This document shows, one piece after another, positions 6,898 through 14,361 of a DNA stretch of 17,406 nucleotides (position 1 is its first letter; every line of letters begins with the position of its first letter). The translations under genes were made by a program, and so were the position numbers. The stretch is taken from positions 1 to 17,406 of the forward strand of contig JASLFM010000035.1 of NCBI GenBank assembly GCA_030150585.1. The letters are read 5' to 3'. The notes under the pieces are model-generated. The model ran no database searches, had not been told where the DNA came from, and was given only the letters and a program-made list of their open reading frames with translations. The DNA is from Acidovorax sp. (GTDB taxonomy: Bacteria > Pseudomonadota > Gammaproteobacteria > Burkholderiales > Burkholderiaceae_C).

Positions 6898-7632
6898 TTA
6901 TTCAGCCGACTGGTGGCGCGCGTGGCGCACGCCCTGGCGGATTTCCTGCACGTCGGCGAGGAAGTCCCAGAACTGCTTGGCCTGCTTCTTGAGCGTGTAG
7001 TCCACCTCGGCGAAGTGCTGCTCGACGATTTCGGCCATGCGGGAGTCGAGGTTGGCGGGCGGCAGTTGGAGGTAGGCCTCGGATTCGGAGCCGTCGCGCT
7101 GCACCGTGGCACCCGCGTTGCGCGCGATCTTGAGCATGGCGGTGTTTTCAGTCAGCGCATGGATGAACACCATGCTCACACCCTGGTTGCGCGCGTGCAT
7201 GATGGCGCGATCGAACAGGCGCGCACCGAAGCCACGGCCCCGGGCCTTCTTGAGCACGGACACGCCGAACTCGGCGCAGTTCTGGTGGTCGGAGCCACCC
7301 GAGAACGCGAGGTGCGCCATTGCAACGAGCTCAAGGCGGCGGTTGTAGATACCGAAGATGTCATCCCGGTCGAAGTCGAGCTGGTCCACGTAGCGGCGCA
7401 CCTGCTCGTCGTTGGCGGGGTAGCCGAAGCGCAGGTAGCGGTCCTCGGGCTCGAGCTGCAGCAGGTGGGCAGCGATGCGCTCGCGGTAAGAGGGGCCCAG
7501 GGAGCGGATGGGCACCATCATGGGGATGTGCGGCATGGTGTCGTGGTGGTGGTGGCCACCTGTCGCCGGACGCAGCCAACCGCGCCCAGCGTTCCAGGAA
7601 GCTCTGAACCAGTCTTTGGCGGCGATCTTCAT
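6898..7632 (-). CDS. GNAT-family N-acetyltransferase
   Basis: About 244 residues. The core, from residue about 40, shows the GNAT fold: the acetyl-CoA pyrophosphate-binding motif (Q/R)xxGxG/A appears as KKARGRGFGARLFDRAI at 129-144. It follows the beta-4 strand ELVAMAHLAF near 101-110, and NTAMLKIARNAGA matches the C-terminal conserved region. Substrate unknown; it could be a small molecule or protein. The start is uncertain. ATG at 7632 gives an N-terminal extension with a four-histidine run (27-30); ATG at 7536 (MPHIPMMVPIRS) would give 212 residues. Neither has a clear ribosome binding site. The frame stays open far upstream through the Lrp gene, but that is a shadow of Lrp coding. It precedes corC by 104 bases on the same strand; a functional link is not evident. 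Confidence 0.85.
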   Translation of the reverse strand: MKIAAKDWFRASWNAGRGWLRPATGGHHHHDTMPHIPMMVPIRSLGPSYRERIAAHLLQLEPEDRYLRFGYPANDEQVRRYVDQLDFDRDDIFGIYNRRLELVAMAHLAFSGGSDHQNCAEFGVSVLKKARGRGFGARLFDRAIMHARNQGVSMVFIHALTENTAMLKIARNAGATVQRDGSESEAYLQLPPANLDSRMAEIVEQHFAEVDYTLKKQAKQFWDFLADVQEIRQGVRHARHQSAE

Positions 7633-7675
7633 GGACAGGAATCTAAGGGTTTTCCCGAATTCTTTCAATCCATTT

Positions 7676-7692
7676 TTGCTGCACTGCAACAA
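7676..7692. promoter_or_regulatory. 17-bp pseudo-palindrome upstream of the GNAT gene
   Basis: TTGCTGCACTGCAACAA: 8-base arms around a central C with one mismatched pair (7679/7689). It lies in the 83-base gap between the Lrp gene and the GNAT gene, about 44 bases before the GNAT start, a sensible operator position. The binding protein is unknown; the adjacent Lrp-type regulator is one candidate. Confidence 0.35.
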
Positions 7693-7715
7693 ATTAGAGG
7701 GTCTTACCCAGAATC

Positions 7716-8189
7716 TCACAGGGGCACGGCCGTGGTGGCCTTGACCCGATCGAGCACGAAGCTGGTCTTGCAGTCCTGCACGCTCGGGTGCTTGAGCAGC
7801 GTATCCATGATGAAACGGCTGTAGTGCGCCATGTCGGCCACCACCACGCGCAGCAGGTAGTCCATCTCGCCCGTGAGCGCCGCGCACTCCACCACCTCGG
7901 GCCAGGTCTGCACGCTCGCGCGGAACAAATCCATGGGGTTGCGCTTGTGGCTCTCGGTGTGCTTTTCCAGCCGCACGTTCAGGTAGGCCGTGAGCCCCAG
8001 CCCCACGGCCTCGGGTTGCACCAGGGCCACATAGCGGTCGATGACCCCGCTCTCCTCCAGCCGTTTGACGCGGCGCAGCACCGCGCTCGGCGAGAGGCCC
8101 ACCTGCTCGCCGATCAGGTCGTAGGTTTCGCGCCCGTTGTCCTGCAAACGGCGCAGGATGGCCCGGTCCAGCTTGTCCAATGCGGTCAT
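7716..8189 (-). CDS. Lrp/AsnC-family transcriptional regulator
   Basis: 157 residues, standard Lrp size. Residues 1-60 (LDKLDRAILRRLQDNGRETY, then LSPSAVLRRVKRLEESGVI) are the AsnC-type winged HTH. Residues about 70-150 form the ligand-binding RAM domain, with the usual VVECAALTGEMDYLLRVVV and FIMDTLLKHPSVQDCKTSFVL. Such regulators sense amino acids and typically control a neighbouring catabolic gene. In related genomes a protein of this type often stands next to hppD, as I recall. Here the lipase-foldase pair separates it from hppD, which is still transcribed in the opposite direction. Control of phenylalanine/tyrosine catabolism is therefore a reasonable inference, and control of the lipase is an alternative. 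The ATG at 8189 matches the family start (MTALDKLD); the ribosome binding site is weak. Confidence 0.92.
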   Translation of the reverse strand: MTALDKLDRAILRRLQDNGRETYDLIGEQVGLSPSAVLRRVKRLEESGVIDRYVALVQPEAVGLGLTAYLNVRLEKHTESHKRNPMDLFRASVQTWPEVVECAALTGEMDYLLRVVVADMAHYSRFIMDTLLKHPSVQDCKTSFVLDRVKATTAVPL

Positions 8190-8280
8190 CGCGCGACTCT
8201 AGCGCATCGCGCCCATGCACAGGGGCACCGGGTAAATCCCAGGATGGAGCCAGCCTGGCCTCCCTAAAAATCAATCGCAG

Positions 8281-8304
8281 AAAAACGAACGATCGTTCTT
8301 TTTT
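8281..8304. promoter_or_regulatory. Palindromic operator-like site before the lipase
   Basis: A perfect 12-bp palindrome GAACGATCGTTC (8287-8298) flanked by A5 on the left and T5 on the right. The whole 24-bp element is symmetrical except for one pair (8286/8299). The centre is too tight for a stable hairpin loop, so despite the T-run it is unlikely to be a terminator. Its form recalls TetR-family operators. It ends 27 bases before the lipase ATG and lies 92 bases from the Lrp-type start, so it could control either gene. No TetR gene is in the window. Confidence 0.5.
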
Positions 8305-8331
8305 CTATTCCATCCACACAGGAGACATCCC

Positions 8332-9264
8332 ATGACCGGTTTGTTGCGCCGCGCGCTGCGCGGCCTTGTCGTCGCTTGCGCATCCCTGGCCCTCTGGCAC
8401 GCCGCCCACGCCGGCACGTCCACGCAGACGCGCTACCCCATCGTCCTGGTGCACGGCCTGTTCGGCTTCGACTCGGCGCTGGGCATCGACTACTTCTACG
8501 GCATTCCCGACGCGCTGCGCCAGGGCGGTGCCAAGGTCTACGTGGCCCAGGTGTCCGCCGCCAACAGCACCGAGGTGCGCGGCGAGCAGCTGCTGGCGCA
8601 GGTGAAGAACATCCTTGCGATCACCGGGGCCGCGAAGGTCAACCTGATCGGCCACTCGCACGGCGGCCCGACGGCCCGCTACGTCGCGGGCGTTGCGCCC
8701 CAGCTCGTGGCTTCGGTCACCTCGGTCGGCGGGGTCAACCGCGGCTCGCGCGTGGCCGACGTCGTGCGCGGCGTGGCGCCCGCCGGCAGCGTGAGCGAGG
8801 CCGTGGCCAACACGGCCGCCAAGGCGCTGGTGAGCCTCATCAACGTGGCCTCGGGCGGCACCAGCCTGCCGCAGATGCCCACCGCCGCGCTGGATTCACT
8901 GACCACCGCTGGCTCGGCCAAGTTCAACCAGCGCTTCAGCGCCGGCGTACCCGCCAGTGGCTGCGGCGGCGGTGCGGAGTTGGTCAACGGCGTGCGCTAC
9001 TACTCCTGGACCGGAACAAAGACGGCCACCAACCTGCTCGACCTGAGCGACGCGCCGCTGGTCCTGCTGGGGCTGGTGTTCGGCGAGGCCAACGATGGCC
9101 TGGTCTCTGCCTGCTCCTCGCGCCTCGGCAAGAACCTGGGCGAGTACTCGCAGAACCACCTGGACGAGGTCAACCAGCTCCTGGGCCTGCGCGACTGGTT
9201 CGCCACCGACCCCGTCACGCTGTACCGCGAGCACGCCACCCGCCTGCAGAGCCAAGGGCTGTGA
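8332..9264 (+). CDS. Secreted triacylglycerol lipase (subfamily I.1/I.2)
   Basis: 310 residues. A Sec signal peptide spans residues 1-27 (hydrophobic 11-24, cleavage after AHA). The mature enzyme resembles the Pseudomonas/Burkholderia LipA group: oxyanion-hole strand YPIVLVHGLFGFD (35-47), nucleophile Ser109 in GHSHGG, acid Asp255 in EANDGLVSAC, and His276 in NHLDEVNQ. Cys211 and Cys261 match the positions of the single conserved disulfide. It hydrolyses triacylglycerols outside the cell. Lipases of this group need a dedicated inner-membrane foldase to fold in the periplasm and a type II system for secretion. The foldase follows with a TGATG overlap. A strong ribosome binding site AGGAGA (8320-8325) precedes the ATG. 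A TetR-like palindrome at 8281-8304 sits at the presumed promoter. Confidence 0.95.
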   Translation: MTGLLRRALRGLVVACASLALWHAAHAGTSTQTRYPIVLVHGLFGFDSALGIDYFYGIPDALRQGGAKVYVAQVSAANSTEVRGEQLLAQVKNILAITGAAKVNLIGHSHGGPTARYVAGVAPQLVASVTSVGGVNRGSRVADVVRGVAPAGSVSEAVANTAAKALVSLINVASGGTSLPQMPTAALDSLTTAGSAKFNQRFSAGVPASGCGGGAELVNGVRYYSWTGTKTATNLLDLSDAPLVLLGLVFGEANDGLVSACSSRLGKNLGEYSQNHLDEVNQLLGLRDWFATDPVTLYREHATRLQSQGL

Positions 9265-10199
9265 TGCGCCGCGCGGCATGGGCTTGGGCCGGCGCGGGCA
9301 TCCTGGCCGGCGCGGGCTGGCTGTGGTGGGCGCAGGCTGACGGTGCCGCAGGCGCCTCGGCCACAGATGCGCCCGCCTCCGCACTGGCGCAGGCCGGATC
9401 GGCCCCGCCGGCCTCGGCCCATGCCGGCGCCCGCCCCGCCGGCGCCGACGCCCTGCTCGCTCCGGGGCTGCGCGACGCCCTCGAAGCGCTGCTGCACGCC
9501 GCGGGCCCGGCCCGCGATCCCGGGGAACTCAAGCAGCGGCTGGAATCGCTGGTGGCCCGGCATTTCGCCCCGGAACTCGCGGCGCGCGCGCTGGCACTGG
9601 CCCGCCGCTACGTGGACTACCGCGTGGCGCTGGGCCGGCTGTCACCCCCCGAGGACCCGATGGACCCCGATGCCCTGCGCATCGCCATGGCGCAGCTGCG
9701 CAAGCTGCAGTTGCAGCATTTCAGCTCGGAGGAGTACGACGCCCTGTTCAGCGCGCAACTGCAGTTCGACCAGTACACGCTGGCACGCCTGGACATTGCG
9801 CGCCAGACCGGCTTGTCCCCCGAGCAAAAACGCCAGGCCCTGGCCGAAGCCGAGGCGTTGCTGCCCGCCACCGCCCGGGCCGAACGCGCCGAGTCCGTCG
9901 CCCACCTGGACGCGGCCCGCCAGACCGCGGCCTTCAATGCACAAGGCACGGACGACGCCACCCGCCTGGCCCAGCGCAGCGCACTGCACGGCGCCGAAGC
10001 CGCCCAGCGCATGGCCCAGCTCGACCGCGAAGAGCGCGACTGGAACGCCCGGCTCGACCAGTACCAGCAGGCACTCGGCCAGGGCCTGGACGACAGTGGG
10101 TTGCAGCAGGTGCGCGGCCGGCTGTTCACGCCGCAGGAGCAGCTGCGCATCGATGCCGCCTTGGCGCTGCGCAACGCGAAAAACGACGGGACGCCCTGA
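9264..10199 (+). CDS. Lipase-specific foldase (Lif/LipB-type chaperone)
   Basis: 311 residues. One membrane anchor near residues 7-23, then an Ala/Pro-rich linker (24-60), then the helical chaperone domain that folds the lipase in the periplasm. Recognisable family segments are ALARRYVDYRVALGRL (110-126), TGLSPEQKRQALAEAEALLP and RDWNARLDQYQQALGQGLD. The helical region is rich in Leu, Ala and Gln as expected. The signature R-x-x-F-D-Y-(F/C)-L-(S/T)-A of this family aligns with RDALEALLHA (70-79), in which Phe, Asp, Tyr and Ser/Thr are replaced; only the Arg, the Leu and the final Ala are kept. The start ATG shares one base with the lipase stop (TGATG), so the two are translationally coupled. 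The role is inferred from position plus these segments, and the divergence could reflect co-evolution with this lipase. Confidence 0.85.
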   Translation: MRRAAWAWAGAGILAGAGWLWWAQADGAAGASATDAPASALAQAGSAPPASAHAGARPAGADALLAPGLRDALEALLHAAGPARDPGELKQRLESLVARHFAPELAARALALARRYVDYRVALGRLSPPEDPMDPDALRIAMAQLRKLQLQHFSSEEYDALFSAQLQFDQYTLARLDIARQTGLSPEQKRQALAEAEALLPATARAERAESVAHLDAARQTAAFNAQGTDDATRLAQRSALHGAEAAQRMAQLDREERDWNARLDQYQQALGQGLDDSGLQQVRGRLFTPQEQLRIDAALALRNAKNDGTP

Positions 10200-10268
10200 G
10201 CCATTCATTTTTCCGCGCACTTTGTGCTGACATTGCGCAAAATTCCTGCGAAACAGAAGGCTCAAGCG

Positions 10269-10287
10269 GCATATTTCGCGTAAATGC
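10269..10287. promoter_or_regulatory. Candidate Lrp-type operator upstream of hppD
   Basis: GCATaTttcgcgtAaATGC: a 19-bp imperfect palindrome with GCAT/ATGC arms and T/A pairs inside, about 55 bases before the hppD start. Its size and AT-bearing arms are compatible with Lrp/AsnC binding sites, and an Lrp-type gene lies nearby, but one imperfect site is weak evidence. Confidence 0.3.
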
Positions 10288-10289
10288 TG

Positions 10290-10338
10290 ATCTCCATCAT
10301 CCTTACAGTGGCGGGCATACCAAGCCAATGATGGAGAT
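10290..10338 (+). promoter_or_regulatory. 11-bp inverted repeat covering the hppD ribosome binding site
   Basis: atctccatcat (10290-10300) and atgatggagat (10328-10338) are perfect reverse complements separated by 27 bases. The right arm contains the only good ribosome binding site of hppD, GGAG (10333-10336). In RNA the pairing would hide it. As DNA the arms could instead bind a regulator. The right arm also holds two ATG codons that open a five-codon reading frame (MMEIP) whose TGA stop (10343-10345) overlaps the hppD GTG. Confidence 0.55.
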
Positions 10339-10341
10339 ACC

Positions 10342-11469
<1,128 letters not shown>

Positions 11470-11489
11470 AGCGGTATTGCTGCAGCGCA

Positions 11490-11520
11490 CAAGACAGGTC
11501 TCTATACTGCGCCGGTCTTG
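11490..11520 (+). promoter_or_regulatory. Probable promoter with flanking inverted repeat before the Bug gene
   Basis: TATACT (11503-11508) is a five-of-six match to a -10 box. It is enclosed by CAAGAC (11490-11495) and GTCTTG (11515-11520), whose arms extend with further GG/CC symmetry. A regulator bound to this repeat would cover the promoter. No convincing -35 box is visible, so an activator may be needed. This suggests the receptor gene can be transcribed independently of hppD. Confidence 0.4.
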
Positions 11521-11540
11521 AACTCGTCGAGGAATCCAGA

Positions 11541-12521
11541 GTGCTTACCATGCGCCGCTGCAATCACCTGCTCAGTGTCTTGTTCTTCTCCTGCGCCACC
11601 GTGGCCGCCCAGGCCCAGAACGCCTCGGCCCCGATGACGCTGGTCGTGCCCTACCCGGCCGGAGGCCCGCTCGACACCTCGGCGCGCATCATGGCCGAGG
11701 GCGCGAGCGCCCAGTTGGGCAAAGTCACAGTGGAGAACAAGCCCGGCGCGGGCGGCGGCACGGGCGCGGACCTGGTGGCCAAAGCCCCTAAGACCGCCAA
11801 CATGGTGCTCATGGGCGCTGTGGCCACTCACGCCGTGAACCCCTGGCTGTACAAGAGTTTCCCCTACGACCCTATCAAGGACTTCAAGCCCCTGGTCCTC
11901 GTGGCGCGCACGCCCAACGTGCTCGTGATGAACGCCGAGCAGGCCAAGCGCCTAAACATCAACACCACGACGGACCTGGTGAAGTACCTCAAGGGACATC
12001 CGGACCAGCTCCAGTACGGCTCGGGCGGCAACGGCAGCATCGGCCACATCGCGGCCGAAATGTTCAAGTCGCTGACCAACACGCGCATGGCCCACCACCC
12101 GTTCCAGGGGTCGAGCCCCGCGCTCAAGGCGCTGCAGGCGCAGGAAGTGGCCCTGGTGTTCGACAACCTCGCCTCGTCGCTGCCGCTGATCCAGGCCGGC
12201 AAGCTCAAGGCGCTGGGCGTCACCTCGCTGGGCCGCGACGAGTCGCTGCCGAACGTGCCCAGCATCAACGACGAGATCCAGGGCTTCAACGTGGTGACCT
12301 GGTTCGGTCTGTTCGCCCCCGCGTCGCTGCCCGACGCGGACGCGCAGCGCTACGCCGGCGCCTTCACCGCGGCGATGCAGTCGCCCGCGGGCAAGGAGAA
12401 GTTCAAGAAGATGGGCATCACGCCCGAAGAACTGAGCCTCGACGGATTCGCGCGCTTCGTGCGCGCGGAACACAGCAAGTACGGCTTTCTCATCAAGGCC
12501 GCGAAGATCAAAATCGAATAA
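11541..12521 (+). CDS. Bug-family tripartite tricarboxylate-type solute receptor
   Basis: About 326 residues from GTG at 11541, or 323 from ATG at 11550 (MRRCNHLL). The GTG is preferred because GAGGA (11529-11533) lies at proper distance; only a weak AGAG serves the ATG. A signal peptide (to about residue 26, AQAQ) precedes the mature receptor, which begins with the family signature TLVVPYPAGGPLDTSAR. Later motifs ENKPGAGGGTGADLV, YGSGGNGSIGHIAAEMF and GITPEEL are also typical. Such periplasmic proteins bind carboxylates or other small acids and pass them to TctAB-like membrane subunits or act as sensors. No membrane partners are encoded nearby, as is common in this family. Its place between hppD and phhA suggests an aromatic or amino-acid-derived ligand, but this is inference only. 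Confidence 0.92.
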   Translation: MLTMRRCNHLLSVLFFSCATVAAQAQNASAPMTLVVPYPAGGPLDTSARIMAEGASAQLGKVTVENKPGAGGGTGADLVAKAPKTANMVLMGAVATHAVNPWLYKSFPYDPIKDFKPLVLVARTPNVLVMNAEQAKRLNINTTTDLVKYLKGHPDQLQYGSGGNGSIGHIAAEMFKSLTNTRMAHHPFQGSSPALKALQAQEVALVFDNLASSLPLIQAGKLKALGVTSLGRDESLPNVPSINDEIQGFNVVTWFGLFAPASLPDADAQRYAGAFTAAMQSPAGKEKFKKMGITPEELSLDGFARFVRAEHSKYGFLIKAAKIKIE

Positions 12522-12524
12522 GCC

Positions 12525-12553
12525 GCCTGCCAGGGATGCATGGCAGGCCCTGG
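12525..12553 (+). promoter_or_regulatory. Two overlapping, mutually exclusive hairpins between the Bug gene and phhA
   Basis: GCCTGCCA (12525-12532) pairs perfectly with TGGCAGGC (12541-12548). Alternatively CCAGGG (12530-12535) pairs with CCCTGG (12548-12553). The two structures share bases and cannot coexist. They start four bases after the Bug stop codon and end 15 bases before the phhA ribosome binding site. No T-run follows. An RNA processing, attenuation or stability role is possible. Confidence 0.4.
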
Positions 12554-12580
12554 ATTGCCGCGGTGCAAAAGGAGCACAAC

Positions 12581-13408
12581 ATGGGACAGACACCCGTGGT
12601 CTATGGCCAATCCAGCCGCCCGCCGCGCGGAGACTACAGCCGCGCCGCCGACGACTACACCTGCGCGCAGAACTACGCGGCCTACACCGCCGCCGACCAC
12701 GATACGTACCGGCGCCTTTACGAGCGCCAGTCCGCCCTGCTGCCGGGCCGCGCGAGCGACGCGTTCATCGCGGCCCTGCCCTCGCTCGGCATCAAGGACC
12801 ACATCCCGCGCTTCGAGGAAATCAACGAGCGCCTTTACCGGGCCACACGCTGGGAGATCGTGGCCGTTCCTGGACTCATTCCCGAGGTGCCGTTTTTCAC
12901 GCTGCTCGCGAACCGCAAGTTCCCCGTGACGGACTGGATCCGCACACCCGCCGAGTTCGACTACATCGTGGAGCCCGATATCTTCCACGACCTCTTCGGC
13001 CACGTGCCGCTGCTGTTCAACCCCGTGTTTGCAGACTACGTGCAGCGCTACGGCGAGGGCGGGCTCAAGGCCCAAGCACTTGGCGCCTGCGAGATGCTCT
13101 CCCGGCTGTACTGGTACACGATCGAGTTCGGGCTGATCCGCCAGAGCGACGGCCTGCGGGCCTACGGCGCAGGCATCCTGAGCTCGTCGGGCGAGCTCGA
13201 ATACTCGGTGCGCAGCCCCGAGCCCCAGCGCCTGCCACTCTCGCTCGAGCGCACCATGCGCACGCGCTACAAGATCGACACCTACCAGCAGACCTACTTC
13301 GTGATCGACAGCTTCGACCAGCTGTTCCACCTCACGGCGGAAGACTTCACGCCCCTCTACGAACGCCTGCGCGGGCTGCCCGAGTTCGCGGCCGACCAGC
13401 CGGGCTGA
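12581..13408 (+). CDS. phhA: Phenylalanine 4-hydroxylase
   Basis: 275 residues, normal for the bacterial enzyme. It hydroxylates L-phenylalanine to L-tyrosine with tetrahydropterin and oxygen. The iron ligands His136 and His141 are in DIFHDLFGHVPLL, and Glu182 is in YWYTIEFGL, all as in Chromobacterium and Pseudomonas enzymes. The conserved segments PEVPFFTLLANRKFPVTDWI and RTRYKIDTYQQTYFVIDSF follow the family pattern. An upstream in-frame ATG (12536) exists, but AAAGGAG (12568-12574) stands six bases before ATG 12581, which fixes the start. The pterin-recycling dehydratase PhhB usually found beside this gene is absent from the window. It follows the Bug gene by 59 bases with hairpins in between and converges with the hydrolase gene, the stop codons being 11 bases apart. 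Confidence 0.97.
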   Translation: MGQTPVVYGQSSRPPRGDYSRAADDYTCAQNYAAYTAADHDTYRRLYERQSALLPGRASDAFIAALPSLGIKDHIPRFEEINERLYRATRWEIVAVPGLIPEVPFFTLLANRKFPVTDWIRTPAEFDYIVEPDIFHDLFGHVPLLFNPVFADYVQRYGEGGLKAQALGACEMLSRLYWYTIEFGLIRQSDGLRAYGAGILSSSGELEYSVRSPEPQRLPLSLERTMRTRYKIDTYQQTYFVIDSFDQLFHLTAEDFTPLYERLRGLPEFAADQPG

Positions 13409-13419
13409 GGACTGGCTGG

Positions 13420-14331
13420 CTAGGCCGCGATCTCTTCCAGGCAGGCCTGCACCACGCTCGGCACGAAAGCCATCTCCACATGGGCCGCACCCGCGACGAA
13501 GCGGTTGTCGGCCCCCGCGAGCCGGGCCGTGCCGGCCGGGAAGACGATGTTGTCGCAGTTCGAATACCAGCAGGTGAAGCGCGCCGCGCGCTGCGGCGGC
13601 TCGCTGGCGGCCAGCGCGCGCAGCCAATCGCTGCCCAGGCGCATTTGCCGGCCGTTCGCGGTGCGGCTCCAGCGGGCCACCCAGGTGCCGCCATGCGGCG
13701 TGCCCAGCGTGATGACGCGGTGCACGCGCGCATCGGCATCCTGCGCCGCGCGCAGCCAGGCGCGTGCGGCCAGGCCGCCCATGCTGTGGCACACCAGCAC
13801 CGGCGCGCGGCCCGTGGCGGCGGCCACGCGGCGCACGGCCGCGTCGATGGCATCCACGTAGGCATCGATGGAGCCAAACGCCGGCTCCAGCGTCACGGCA
13901 GCGAAGGCGTGGCCACGCGCCCGCAGCAACGCCATCCACGGGTTCCAGAATCCCCGGTTGCACAGGTAGCCGTGCACCAGCACCACCCCACGCGGTACGT
14001 TGTGCGGCGCATCGGGCCGCGCCGGCGGCAGCCAGTCGGGCACGGCGTGGGCGCGAAATGGCTGGCGCCAGCCGAACACCACGATGGCCGCGCGTGCCTC
14101 GGCCACGCAGGCACGCAGCAGCTGCAGGACACTGGCCCGGGGTGCCGCATCGTGGCGGTTGACACGGTGCATGAGCGCGAACTGCAGCCCCAGCCACGCG
14201 AGGTTCCACGCTGCGGGCACGCACAGCCCCGCCAGGGCCCACGCCGGCGAGCGCGGCCATTGCCACGCCACCCAGGCCACGGCGCAGAGCAGGCTCGAAA
14301 TGGACAGGGCTTGTTGCCAGCGGGCGTTCAT
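13420..14331 (-). CDS. Membrane-anchored alpha/beta hydrolase (lipase/esterase-like)
   Basis: 303 residues. Two hydrophobic segments at the N-terminus (about 8-25 and 31-53) suggest an inner-membrane anchor. An alpha/beta hydrolase domain follows: oxyanion-hole segment GVVLVHGYLCNRGFW (115-129), nucleophile Ser183 in VCHSMGGLAARAW, and a TLGTPHGGTWVARW segment typical of triacylglycerol lipases and PGAP1-like hydrolases. The probable acid is Asp260 and the His is 284 in GAAHVEMAF. The substrate is unknown; a lipid ester is likely given these motifs and the nearby fadD. The frame is open upstream, but ATG at 14331 gives the natural start before the first hydrophobic segment; no clear ribosome binding site is seen. 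It is divergent from the next gene with only 30 bases between start codons. Confidence 0.85.
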   Translation of the reverse strand: MNARWQQALSISSLLCAVAWVAWQWPRSPAWALAGLCVPAAWNLAWLGLQFALMHRVNRHDAAPRASVLQLLRACVAEARAAIVVFGWRQPFRAHAVPDWLPPARPDAPHNVPRGVVLVHGYLCNRGFWNPWMALLRARGHAFAAVTLEPAFGSIDAYVDAIDAAVRRVAAATGRAPVLVCHSMGGLAARAWLRAAQDADARVHRVITLGTPHGGTWVARWSRTANGRQMRLGSDWLRALAASEPPQRAARFTCWYSNCDNIVFPAGTARLAGADNRFVAGAAHVEMAFVPSVVQACLEEIAA

Positions 14332-14361
14332 GGTCGGTGCTTGGTGTAAAAGGGCTTCATT

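Noticed and set aside
6898..8274. Apparent 458-residue fusion extending the GNAT protein upstream
   Set aside because: The upstream part is the Lrp gene read in another frame. Lrp itself is a perfect family match, so the extension is not real.
8376..10199. 607-residue frame fusing a shifted lipase frame with the foldase
   Set aside because: The lipase part is out of frame relative to the real lipase. The foldase starts at ATG 9264 with a TGATG overlap.
12350..14266. 638-codon minus-strand frame opposite phhA and overlapping the hydrolase in another frame
   Set aside because: It covers phhA antisense and the hydrolase out of frame, shows no domain, and has shadow-type composition.
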